DNA of 64,000 bases. Origin: Halobacillus sp. A1 (GTDB lineage: Bacteria; Bacillota; Bacilli; Bacillales; Halobacillaceae). How positions within the stretch are numbered: the stretch's first letter is position 1; every line of letters starts with the position of its first letter. The notes under the pieces were generated by a model. That model was not told where the DNA came from, did no database searches, and saw only the letters and a program-made list of their open reading frames with translations. The stretch covers positions 186,001-250,000 of the forward strand of contig NZ_JAIZEN010000003.1 of assembly GCF_024189295.1 (NCBI RefSeq), given 5' to 3'. This document shows, one piece after another, positions 44,496 to 54,236 of this stretch. A program made the translations under genes and the position numbers.

Positions 44496-46147
44496 TGGGG
44501 GATGGACAGCACCAGTCTATGTCAAGTTCCCGTGCCATTGTGGAGTGCCTGAAGCTGGAAGAGGTAGAGAAGGTTTTTTGTGTGCCGGGAGAGAGTTACC
44601 TCCCTCTTCTTGATGCCATTTATGATGAACCTGCACTTACTCTCATTTCAGCGAGACATGAGGGAGGGGCTTCTTTCATGGGAGAGGGTTACGCAAAAGC
44701 CAGCGGGACACCAGGCGTTGTCATGGCTACGCGGGGAGTCGGCGCCTCGAATCTTGCTATTGGTGTCCACACCGCCTATCAGGACTCCACTCCCATGGTC
44801 GTCTTTCTCGGTCAGGTGCACAGCAGATTCAAAGGAAGAGAAGGCTTTCAAGAGATTGATTTAGAGGATTTTTTTAAACCGATTGCTAAATGGGCAGTAG
44901 AGATCAATGAGGCAGCCCGCATACCGGAAATCGTGCAACGAGCGTTCCGTCTAGCAAGAACGGGTCGTCCAGGCCCTGTTGTCATATCATTACCGGAAGA
45001 TCTGCTATTGGAAACAGCAGCAATGGATTTTGGTACTAAAGTTTCCAAACCTTCTCCAAGACCTTCTCGCAACGAAATCAAGGATATTGAACAGATTTTA
45101 AGAGGCAGTAAACGCCCTTTGATCATTGCCGGCGGAGGAGTAAAGAGTGCTGGAGGCGAAGAAACTCTAACAGATTTTGCAGAATCCTTTAACCTGCCCG
45201 TCATGGCAGCTTTTAGAAGGCATGATGTATTTCCGAATGACCACCACCTGTATGTGGGACACCTCGGTCTGGGAATGACACCAAACCTTCTGAGCATTGT
45301 GCGGGAGGCCGACACTCTGCTCGCCATAGGCACGAGGTTATCAGAAGTCACAACCCAGGATTACACGATTCTTACGAAGGCTCAATCACTTATTCATATT
45401 GATATCGATTATGAAACGATTGGTAAATCCTTTTCTCCACAAGTCGGGATCGTTGCAGATGCGAAGGAAGCCCTTAAGGATCTAACAAGTATGAATTTAC
45501 CTAATGAATGGACGAGCTGGGCACGTAAATGTCGAGTAAAGTATACACAATCGCTGAAACCAACAGCAGGAAAAGTCGTCCTCAATGAGCAGATCATTTC
45601 AAGTCTTCAAAAACATCTGCCAAAAGATTCGATCATTACGAATGATGCGGGAAACTTTGCTGGGTGGCTTCATAGGTTTTATCAATTCAGTCAAAAAAAC
45701 ACGTACGTCGGACCTACGTCTGGAGCGATGGGGTATGGTATGCCTGCCGCCTTAGGGGTTAAGTTAGCTTTGCCTGATCGGACCGTCGTCTCTTTATCAG
45801 GGGATGGAGGGTTCATGATGACGATTCAGGAATTAGAAACGGCGGTTCGCTACGACATACCTGTCATAAGCATCGTGTTCAACAATTGCATGTATGGGAC
45901 CATTCGAATGCATCAGGAAGTGCATTACCCTCATAAAATGATCGGCACCGATTTAGGGAGGGTAGCTTTTTCTAAGATTGCTCTTGATGTTGGAGCGGAA
46001 AGTTATTATGTGAAAACTGCTGAAGAGTTCGACAAAGCGCTTATTCAGTCGATCCGTATAAGAAAGCCGTCGCTCATTGAAATCGAGAGTGACCCTAATC
46101 AAATCACTGTTTCTTCCACGATTCAACAAATACGGAACAGACACTAA
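44495..46147 (+). CDS. ThDP-dependent acetolactate-synthase-family enzyme, candidate 2-oxoadipate decarboxylase
   Basis: A 550-residue three-domain ThDP enzyme. The catalytic Glu56 is in ARHEGGASFMGEGYA; the central Rossmann-like domain is near 190-330; the ThDP motif runs from GDGG (436-439) to NN (463-464). It is not acetolactate synthase by context: no regulatory subunit or branched-chain genes are near. Between an aminotransferase and an aldehyde dehydrogenase in a lysine operon, the simplest job is decarboxylation of 2-oxoadipate to glutarate semialdehyde. That substrate is inferred. AAGGGGG precedes the ATG, which overlaps the upstream stop (TAATG). Confidence 0.82.
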   Translation: MGDGQHQSMSSSRAIVECLKLEEVEKVFCVPGESYLPLLDAIYDEPALTLISARHEGGASFMGEGYAKASGTPGVVMATRGVGASNLAIGVHTAYQDSTPMVVFLGQVHSRFKGREGFQEIDLEDFFKPIAKWAVEINEAARIPEIVQRAFRLARTGRPGPVVISLPEDLLLETAAMDFGTKVSKPSPRPSRNEIKDIEQILRGSKRPLIIAGGGVKSAGGEETLTDFAESFNLPVMAAFRRHDVFPNDHHLYVGHLGLGMTPNLLSIVREADTLLAIGTRLSEVTTQDYTILTKAQSLIHIDIDYETIGKSFSPQVGIVADAKEALKDLTSMNLPNEWTSWARKCRVKYTQSLKPTAGKVVLNEQIISSLQKHLPKDSIITNDAGNFAGWLHRFYQFSQKNTYVGPTSGAMGYGMPAALGVKLALPDRTVVSLSGDGGFMMTIQELETAVRYDIPVISIVFNNCMYGTIRMHQEVHYPHKMIGTDLGRVAFSKIALDVGAESYYVKTAEEFDKALIQSIRIRKPSLIEIESDPNQITVSSTIQQIRNRH

Positions 46148-46165
46148 TTTAAGGAGGTATGTAAG

Positions 46166-47668
46166 ATGAGTCGTCAGTTAATTAAAGATGAAAAGCTGCG
46201 TAATTATATAAACGGGAAATGGTTTTTTCCATCTACTGAAAAGTATGCAGATGTAAAAAACCCCGCTAATTTAGAAACGCTTGTACAGGTTCCATTATCC
46301 GGTGAGGCTGAAGTCGCTGCAGCAACAGGAGCGGCTAAAATAGCACAGAAAAAATGGGCGCTCGTGCCTGCCCCTCAAAGAGCAGAAGTCTTGTATAGAG
46401 TAGGGCTTCTGATGAAGGAAAGAAAAGAAGATTTGTCTCAATTGTTGACGATGGAAAATGGGAAAGTCATTGAAGAAGCCCGCGGCGAGGTGCAGGAAGG
46501 AATTGATATGGCTTTCTACATGGCTGGCGAAGGCCGTAGGTTATTCGGACAAACAACTCCTTCCGAGCTGAAAGATAAATTTGCGATGAGTGTTCGTGCT
46601 CCAGTCGGTGTCGTCGGTATCATAACCCCTTGGAATTTTCCGATAGCAATTGCTACGTGGAAATCATTCCCTGCGATAGTTGCAGGAAATGCTGTCGTGT
46701 GGAAACCAGCTACCGAAACGCCGATCATGGCATATGAATTAGCGAAAATCTTTGAAGAAGCGGGGCTGCCTAAAGGTGTTATCAATGTAGTATTCGGCCC
46801 TGGATCGACAGTTGGAGAAGCTATGCTTGAGCAGGATGATATCCGTGTGATTTCATTTACGGGATCCAATGATGTAGGACGGAATATTGCTGCGAAATGC
46901 GGCGAGCGCTTGAAAAAGGTATCACTTGAAATGGGCGGGAAAAATGCGGTGATTGTCATGGACGATGCAGATCTGTCTCTCGCCGTTGAAGGAATTCTTT
47001 GGAGTGCGTTTGGGACAAGCGGCCAGCGATGTACGGCATGCAGCCGAGTCATGGTCCATGAAGATCTAAAAGAGGAACTGGAAGAAAGACTTCAGGTTGA
47101 AATAGCAAAATTGACGATTGGAAATGGACTAGATGAATCGATAAAGATAGGGCCAGTCATAAATGAAAGTGGTCTAAAGAAAATCAAACAATATATTAAT
47201 ATTGGAAAAGACGAAGGAGCGAGACTTCTTACAGGTGGTTATGTCATGGAAAGTGGAGAACATGCGGCTGGTCATTACTTTGCTCCGACGCTGTTTACAG
47301 ACGTAACTGCTGATATGCGGATTGCGCAGGAAGAGATATTCGGACCTGTAGTTTCTCTTATCCCGGTTACCAGTCTCGAAGAAGCGATAGAGATTAATAA
47401 TCAAGTGGAATTCGGCTTATCGAGCTCAATCTTTACACGAGACGTGAACAAGGTTTTTGCTGCTCAGCGCGACTTGGATACAGGTATTGTTTATGTGAAC
47501 GCTGGCACAACAGGTGCAGAGATCCACTTGCCTTTTGGGGGTACGAAAGGAACTGGCAACGGCCACCGTGATTCAGGAGTAGCGGCTTTAGATGTTTTTA
47601 CAGAATGGAAAGCTATATATGTAGACTTCAGCGGAAAACTGCAAAGAGCGCAAATTGACGTTGAATAA
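46166..47668 (+). CDS. NAD(P)+-dependent aldehyde dehydrogenase (aminoadipate semialdehyde type)
   Basis: A 500-residue ALDH with Asn157 (PWNFP), Glu255 (LEMGGKNA), catalytic Cys289 (SGQRCTACS) and the FTGSNDVGR cofactor loop. The late IHLPFGGTKGTGNGH block resembles ALDHs of semialdehyde-acid substrates. Next to lysine 6-dehydrogenase it should oxidise 2-aminoadipate 6-semialdehyde (or piperideine-6-carboxylate) to 2-aminoadipate; it might also oxidise glutarate semialdehyde. AAGGAGGT precedes the ATG. It lies 18 bases after the ThDP gene. Confidence 0.88.
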   Translation: MSRQLIKDEKLRNYINGKWFFPSTEKYADVKNPANLETLVQVPLSGEAEVAAATGAAKIAQKKWALVPAPQRAEVLYRVGLLMKERKEDLSQLLTMENGKVIEEARGEVQEGIDMAFYMAGEGRRLFGQTTPSELKDKFAMSVRAPVGVVGIITPWNFPIAIATWKSFPAIVAGNAVVWKPATETPIMAYELAKIFEEAGLPKGVINVVFGPGSTVGEAMLEQDDIRVISFTGSNDVGRNIAAKCGERLKKVSLEMGGKNAVIVMDDADLSLAVEGILWSAFGTSGQRCTACSRVMVHEDLKEELEERLQVEIAKLTIGNGLDESIKIGPVINESGLKKIKQYINIGKDEGARLLTGGYVMESGEHAAGHYFAPTLFTDVTADMRIAQEEIFGPVVSLIPVTSLEEAIEINNQVEFGLSSSIFTRDVNKVFAAQRDLDTGIVYVNAGTTGAEIHLPFGGTKGTGNGHRDSGVAALDVFTEWKAIYVDFSGKLQRAQIDVE

Positions 47669-47711
47669 TTGAATGACAACATCAGATTACCGGTGAAAAG
47701 GGGTGCAGACT

Positions 47712-48875
47712 ATGAAAGTAGCAGTACTAGGTTCGGGATTAATGGGGAAAGAAGCGGCTCGGGATTTAGTTAATAGCGCAGGGGTGAAAAAAGTAGGGCT
47801 TGCGGACATCGACGTGCAAAGAGCAGAGCAAATTTGTCAGGCCCTCGGTTCCCCGAAAATCAAAGCATATAAAGTTGATGCCGGAAATTCAGAGCAGCTT
47901 GCCGAGTTTCTTAAGCAGTATGATGTAGTCATCAATGCATTATTTTATTCTTTCAATGAAATTGTCGCTAAAACGGCTATCGAAGCAGGCGTAAGTTCTG
48001 TAGACTTAGGAGGGCATATCGGTCACGTCACTGACCATGTATTAGATTTATATAACAACGCAAAAGCGTCTCAAGTGACGACGATTCCTGATTTAGGAGT
48101 AGCACCAGGAATGATCAATATTCTATCAGGTTATGGCGCTAGTAAACTCGATGTAGTAAAAGACATCCGGCTTTATGTAGGGGGGATTCCAGTACAACCT
48201 GAACCTCCACTTGAATATAATCATGTATTTTCCATGGAAGGACTGCTGGATCATTACACAGATCCTTCTACGATCATTAGAAATGGTAAGCTGCAGCAAG
48301 TAGATTCTCTTACAGAGCTTGAGCAGTTACATTTTGAGCGCTTTGGTCCACTTGAAGCCTTCCATACGTCAGGAGGTACATCAACCCTATTAAAATCGTT
48401 TCCTGATATCGACACGCTGGAGTACAAAACGATAAGATATCGAGGTCATGCTGAAAAAATGAAATTGCTCGTGGACTTAAAGCTCACGGGGAATGACCAT
48501 GTTGTGGATGTGGGAGGTATTCAAGTAAAACCGAGGGAAGTTCTGCTGAAAACGTTGGATCCTATCGTTGATTTAAAAGATAAAGATGATGCCGTTTTAC
48601 TTAGAGTATGTGTCGGCGGGGTCAAGGACGGAAAAGACACCACTTACCAATATGAAATGATTACGTACAAAGACCGTACAAATAAAGTGACGGCCATGGC
48701 TCGAGCGACTGCCAATACCATTTCTGTAGTAGCTCAAATGATAGGAAGTCAAATCATTACGAAAAAAGGGGTATATCCACCAGAGCAAATTGTACCAGGA
48801 GGCCATTATATTACTGAAATGGCAAAAAGAGGGGTAATGATTTCAGAACGGCGAATAGATGATGTTGATAGATAA
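47712..48875 (+). CDS. lysDH: L-lysine 6-dehydrogenase
   Basis: A 387-residue saccharopine-dehydrogenase-fold enzyme. [16 protein letters not shown] is the NAD-binding start; [48 protein letters not shown] and HTSGGTSTL closely follow, from memory, the lysine 6-dehydrogenase of Geobacillus stearothermophilus (EC 1.4.1.18). It deaminates the epsilon carbon of lysine to 2-aminoadipate 6-semialdehyde, which cyclises to piperideine-6-carboxylate. ATG 47712 follows AAAAGGGG; a GTG nine bases earlier is less likely. Last gene of the operon. Confidence 0.92.
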   Translation: MKVAVLGSGLMGKEAARDLVNSAGVKKVGLADIDVQRAEQICQALGSPKIKAYKVDAGNSEQLAEFLKQYDVVINALFYSFNEIVAKTAIEAGVSSVDLGGHIGHVTDHVLDLYNNAKASQVTTIPDLGVAPGMINILSGYGASKLDVVKDIRLYVGGIPVQPEPPLEYNHVFSMEGLLDHYTDPSTIIRNGKLQQVDSLTELEQLHFERFGPLEAFHTSGGTSTLLKSFPDIDTLEYKTIRYRGHAEKMKLLVDLKLTGNDHVVDVGGIQVKPREVLLKTLDPIVDLKDKDDAVLLRVCVGGVKDGKDTTYQYEMITYKDRTNKVTAMARATANTISVVAQMIGSQIITKKGVYPPEQIVPGGHYITEMAKRGVMISERRIDDVDR

Positions 48876-48900
48876 AAAGTAATGATTATGCTCTCTATTA

Positions 48901-48940
48901 AAACTAAGTAGCAACTCCGAACAATATTTAAAAACAATCA
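48901..48940 (+). repeat. Dispersed repeat, copy 2
   Basis: AACTAAGTAGCAACTCCGA and the following AATATTTAAAAACAATCA match copy 1 (19963). It begins 26 bases after the lysine 6-dehydrogenase stop. Confidence 0.75.
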
Positions 48941-49129
48941 ATAACAATTAAACCATACCTCATAATAATACATTAAACGACAAACCTTATAAAGAGTTCT
49001 TTCTTATCCTGCTAATTTAAATTTTCTGCCAACGTTTTTAACTTGGAAGGGGAGGCTTTAAGCGTTTAAATGGGGAGGGGATTCGCTTTGTAACCTCCAA
49101 AACCAATAATTCCTTGGAAATTTCCAATA

Positions 49130-49167
49130 TGAAAGCCAGTGAGGTAAACACTGGCTTTCATTTTATT
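49130..49167. terminator. Terminator-like hairpin
   Basis: GAAAGCCAGTG and CACTGGCTTTC form an 11-bp perfect stem with a seven-base loop, just past the 3' end of the leftward gene remnant. Confidence 0.75.
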
Positions 49168-49174
49168 TGGTATG

Positions 49175-49363
49175 TTAGTGCCAGTTCTTAAACAATTCAT
49201 CTAACACTTCATTTGTTCCTATCGCAGTTTCGCCAGTGCAAGGTGGATATTCTATCATAAATTGCTCTGATTTAGTTTCTGTTTTTAGAGTTACAGGATT
49301 ATGATCAAAAAAAGAAAAGCTGATATAACCTTATGAATAAGGGTGGTGGTCTCTGAATTTCAC
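49175..49363 (-). pseudogene. Probable gene remnant with internal stop
   Basis: A 63-codon minus-strand frame with one in-frame TAA (49331-49333). The 52 codons after that stop encode a protein-like sequence (FDHNPVTLKTETKSEQF, then EYPPCTGETAIGTNEVLDEL, ending FKNWH) that stops just before a terminator hairpin. No start codon or ribosome binding site exists for it. It looks like the 3' end of a decayed gene of unknown type. The remaining 48941-49715 region is AT-rich and otherwise featureless. Confidence 0.45.
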
Positions 49364-49715
49364 TTACTATAAAACAACTCCAAAATTAATATATGGTTCT
49401 ATATAATTTCCCTATGGCTCTCACAAAATAACTTAACTAAATGAATTTACAACTGACAGAACTGCAGGATGTGGTGTTTGCTGCTTCGTCTTCAGTAGAA
49501 AACGTGACTACTACTGTAACACTTAAAGCAAAAAGAGAACTTAACTTTTAAGCCAAGTAATTTTAAGCATTAGCATTACGATTGAATTTTCAGAATAGTA
49601 AATATATAGTAGAAACTACATACTAACTAGTAAGTATGTTTGATTTGTTACGATTCTTGAAATCAGTGACTAGCTTTATAACACTAGGAGTTAAAAAGGA
49701 AAGGGAGTGGTGTAA

Positions 49716-50702
49716 TTGGGGATGTTAGAAACCGTAACTGGACCTATTGACGCTATGAAACTAGGGAAAACATTGATTCATGAGCATTTCTTTTTCGGTT
49801 ATCCAGGGTTTCAGGGGGATCTCACACTTGGTACCTTTGACTTTGAACAAAAGAAGAGTAAAGGAATCGAGACAGCCAGGATGATCCAGGCTCAGGGCGT
49901 TGAAACAGTGATAGATCCTACACCGAATGAATGTGGCCGTAATATTCACTTGCTGCAAGCCGTATCGGAAGCTACCGGATTAAATATCGTGTGTGCGACG
50001 GGTTTTTATTACGAAGGAGAAGGGGCAACACCTTATTTTAAATTCCGTCAGCAGCTCGGAACGGCAGAAGAAGAAATTTATGAAATGTTCATAGAAGAAA
50101 TCACAAACGGGATCGAAGGGACGGGAATTAAGCCAGGTGTAATCAAACTAGCTTCAAGTAAAAATGAAATTACCGAATATGAAAGAATGTTCTTTCGGGC
50201 AGCTGTTCGAGCGCAAAAGAAAACCGGTATCGTTCTTATTACACATACTCAGGAAGGGACGATGGGCCCTGAACAGACGGAATTATTGATTGAGGAAGGA
50301 GCTGACCTTTCTAAAGTTGTCATTGGGCATATGTGTGGAGCAACTGATATTAATCAACACTTGCAAGTTTTGAAACAAGGGGCCTATATTGCACTGGATC
50401 GCTGGGGGTTGCAGGGAATTGTCGGAGCCCCTATGGATGAATCGAGATTGATTGTTTTGAGCGGCTTACTGGCAGCAGGTTATGAAGAGCAAATTTTCCT
50501 TTCTCACGACACGGTAAACGTATGGTGGGGCAGGGATCCTGTTTTACCGGACTCTGTAGCCGGTTTGCTGCAAAATTGGCAGCCAGATCATCTATTTCGT
50601 CGGATTCTGCCGGCATTGCTGGAGAGCGGTGGAATTAATGAAAAACAAATAGAGCAGATTTTTGAAACGAATGCTAAAGACCTTTTTGAAACTAACCGCT
50701 AA
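49716..50702 (+). CDS. Phosphotriesterase-family metal hydrolase
   Basis: A 328-residue amidohydrolase with the full binuclear set: His22 and His24 (IHEH), Lys143 (GVIKLAS, the carboxylated Lys), His176 (THTQ), His204 (GHMCG) and Asp264 (SHD). This places it in the PTE/PHP-like lactonase family, whose members hydrolyse lactones or phosphoesters. AAGGGAG lies eight bases before TTG 49716; the in-frame ATG at 49722 is poorly spaced. It is isolated within degenerate DNA between inverted repeat copies (48901 and 51487), which may indicate acquisition. Confidence 0.88.
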   Translation: MGMLETVTGPIDAMKLGKTLIHEHFFFGYPGFQGDLTLGTFDFEQKKSKGIETARMIQAQGVETVIDPTPNECGRNIHLLQAVSEATGLNIVCATGFYYEGEGATPYFKFRQQLGTAEEEIYEMFIEEITNGIEGTGIKPGVIKLASSKNEITEYERMFFRAAVRAQKKTGIVLITHTQEGTMGPEQTELLIEEGADLSKVVIGHMCGATDINQHLQVLKQGAYIALDRWGLQGIVGAPMDESRLIVLSGLLAAGYEEQIFLSHDTVNVWWGRDPVLPDSVAGLLQNWQPDHLFRRILPALLESGGINEKQIEQIFETNAKDLFETNR

Positions 50703-50712
50703 AATATCAGTG

Positions 50713-50752
50713 AAATCTCCTTAAGTAAGATATACATTAAGGGGATTTTCTT
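50713..50752 (+). terminator. Terminator of the phosphotriesterase-family gene
   Basis: AAATCTCCTTAA and TTAAGGGGATTT arms (one G-T pair), followed by TCTTTATT. Confidence 0.75.
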
Positions 50753-50803
50753 TATTAAACTTGCAGCTAAAAAGTGAGAGTAGTTTTAATGTTTTTTCTT
50801 TTA

Positions 50804-50841
<38 letters not shown>

Positions 50842-51043
50842 TTTAAAAAGCTTCATTTTGTCTCAATGACTAAGTATACTCTTGATAGTGAGACAGAATG
50901 AAAATTTATATTGTTTTAAACACTTCATGCTTTTTGTGTAACTATCTTATATATTACCCTTTGCTTCTGATAAACTTCACAATAATTGATTTGCTATCAT
51001 CTGGGACTTTCGATAATTTATTGATTGTATTTCTATTTACATT

Positions 51044-51074
51044 TCGGAGTTGCTACTATATCTTAAGTCAAACT
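51044..51074 (-). repeat. Dispersed repeat, copy 3
   Basis: The plus strand reads TCGGAGTTGCTACT and then CTTAAGTCAAACT. The core is the reverse complement of copies 1 and 2, and the extension is shared with copy 4. Confidence 0.75.
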
Positions 51075-51486
51075 CTATAAGTTGGCACTTTTTCATGCTT
51101 AATTATGTACATTGGTATTGTATTTCATGAGTATCTTTTGCTAGTTGTTAAAAACCTCATAATCGTTCTTTATCTAATTTGTTTATGAATTGCCAGTCCA
51201 TCTATATATATTCGTCTCAGATCTTTTATTTGGTTTGTCATTCGATCCACTGTTTGCTGCTTCAAACTATTTCTATGAACCTCGGCCTCACTATTCACTT
51301 ATTTATAAATTCTGCAATTTATTTTAAATGCTCTTGTCATTTATGATATCGTTACATCAGCTAATTGCTTCCTCCGATTTATCCCCCTCTAACAGAACAT
51401 TTGTTCTCATGAGCAAATTACGGCATAATTAACCTTTTTCCTCCTATAGTTCTTTTATAATTTTACTGATATTTTTTATTTATTGT

Positions 51487-51517
51487 TCGGAGTTGCTACT
51501 AAGTTTTAAGTCAAACT
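51487..51517 (-). repeat. Dispersed repeat, copy 4
   Basis: TCGGAGTTGCTACTAAGTT on the plus strand is the exact reverse complement of the copy 1 core, followed by TTAAGTCAAACT as in copy 3. It lies just beyond the terminator of the leftward sqdX gene. Confidence 0.78.
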
Positions 51518-51535
51518 AATAAATTTTTTAATCAA

Positions 51536-51568
51536 AAAAATAAAGCCACAGAGTTTTTACTCTGTGAC
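51536..51568 (-). terminator. Terminator of the sqdB-sqdX operon
   Basis: CACAGAGT and ACTCTGTG form the stem with the sqdX stop codon in the loop; an A-rich stretch on the plus strand gives the U tail. Confidence 0.75.
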
Positions 51569-52720
51569 CTTAACTTTCGACTTTTTAGAGGATTTCGCTT
51601 GATTTTCCTGATAAACCTCAAGTGTCTTGTAGTAATAATCCAGAATCTGTTCGGAAGGTTTCTGCCAGCTGAAATTTTCAGCTTCCTTTCGAGCGTTGCT
51701 GCTTAATTTTTCATAAAGCTCTACATCTTCAAGGCGATTGATTGCATCAATCATGCTTTCCGTATTTTCATTCTCGAATAAAAGCCCCGTTTTTCCATCC
51801 TCTACCTGCTCCATAGTCGGACCGCTTTTAGCTGCAATGACAGGTAGTCCGGAAGCCATCGATTCAAGGATGACTAACCCTAATGTCTCAGTGACTGATG
51901 GGAAAATCAATGCATCTGAGGAAGCGAATGCTTGTGCGAGCTCATCGCCATGAAGAAGTCCGGTAAATACCGTTTTTGTGCCTGCGAATGTCTTTTCAAG
52001 GGCTTCCTTCTCAGGACCATCTCCAACTATCGCCAGAGAAAGATCGTCTCTTTGTTCAAGAAGAGGCTTGATCTTATGGATCTCCTTCTCTGGAGCCAAT
52101 CTGCCAACAAACACGAGGAGTTTATTGTCCGTCTCTCCAGCCGACAGTCTTTCACGCATGCTGGCGTTTTTATGATCGGGATGATAGTGATCAATGGCAA
52201 CACCACGGTCCCATACGTGGACATTGTGGAATCTTTTGTCTTGCAGTTCACCTTGAATAGCCTTTGAAGTACATAAGTTCAAGTCGGCGTAATTGTGAAG
52301 TTTTCTGAAATACCACCACACTATAGGAACGAACGGATACAAGCGATAGTATTCTAAATACTTAGGTACGTGTGTGTGATAGGAAGCAATTAAAGGATAA
52401 TTAAGCTTACTGGCATGATATACGCCGGAGACCCCTACAAGAGCAGGGTTTACAACATGCACTAAATCCGGATCATGTTTTAAAAGCAGCTTCTTCACCC
52501 TTTTTTGAGGCATAGAAAATTCTCTATACCGGTAAAAAGGCATAGTCGTTGTTTTAACTCCTTCAACAATCGCACCTTCATATTCAGTTACACCTAAGTC
52601 CGGGGCAATCACAACTACTTCATGCTCCTGTTCCCTTAAATGTTTGATAGCTTCTTTCAGTCTTGTAACCACTCCATCCGTAGATGGAAGGAACGTTTCT
52701 GTAATGATGGCGATTTTCAA
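51557..52720 (-). CDS. sqdX: GT4 glycosyltransferase, probable sulfoquinovosyltransferase SqdX
   Basis: A 387-residue GT4/GT-B enzyme. ETFLPSTDGVVTRLKEAI, HVVNPALVGVSG, ASYHTHVPKYLEYY, LNLCTS, VFVGRLAPEKEI, VGDGPEKE and PSVTETLGLVILESMASGLP are typical blocks of SqdX and close mannosyltransferases. Adjacency to sqdB (13 bases) makes SqdX the best call: transfer of sulfoquinovose from UDP to diacylglycerol at the membrane. The start is TTG 52720, nine bases after AAGGAG. A Lys/Ser-rich C-terminal tail is present. A mannosyl or glucosyl donor is the alternative. Confidence 0.85.
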   Translation of the reverse strand: MKIAIITETFLPSTDGVVTRLKEAIKHLREQEHEVVVIAPDLGVTEYEGAIVEGVKTTTMPFYRYREFSMPQKRVKKLLLKHDPDLVHVVNPALVGVSGVYHASKLNYPLIASYHTHVPKYLEYYRLYPFVPIVWWYFRKLHNYADLNLCTSKAIQGELQDKRFHNVHVWDRGVAIDHYHPDHKNASMRERLSAGETDNKLLVFVGRLAPEKEIHKIKPLLEQRDDLSLAIVGDGPEKEALEKTFAGTKTVFTGLLHGDELAQAFASSDALIFPSVTETLGLVILESMASGLPVIAAKSGPTMEQVEDGKTGLLFENENTESMIDAINRLEDVELYEKLSSNARKEAENFSWQKPSEQILDYYYKTLEVYQENQAKSSKKSKVKVTE

Positions 52721-52733
52721 GGCGTAAAACTCC

Positions 52734-54236
<1,503 letters not shown>

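Noticed and set aside
50898-51080. 60-residue hydrophobic frame
   Set aside because: AT-rich composition gives the hydrophobicity; the end lies inside a dispersed repeat and no ribosome binding site exists.
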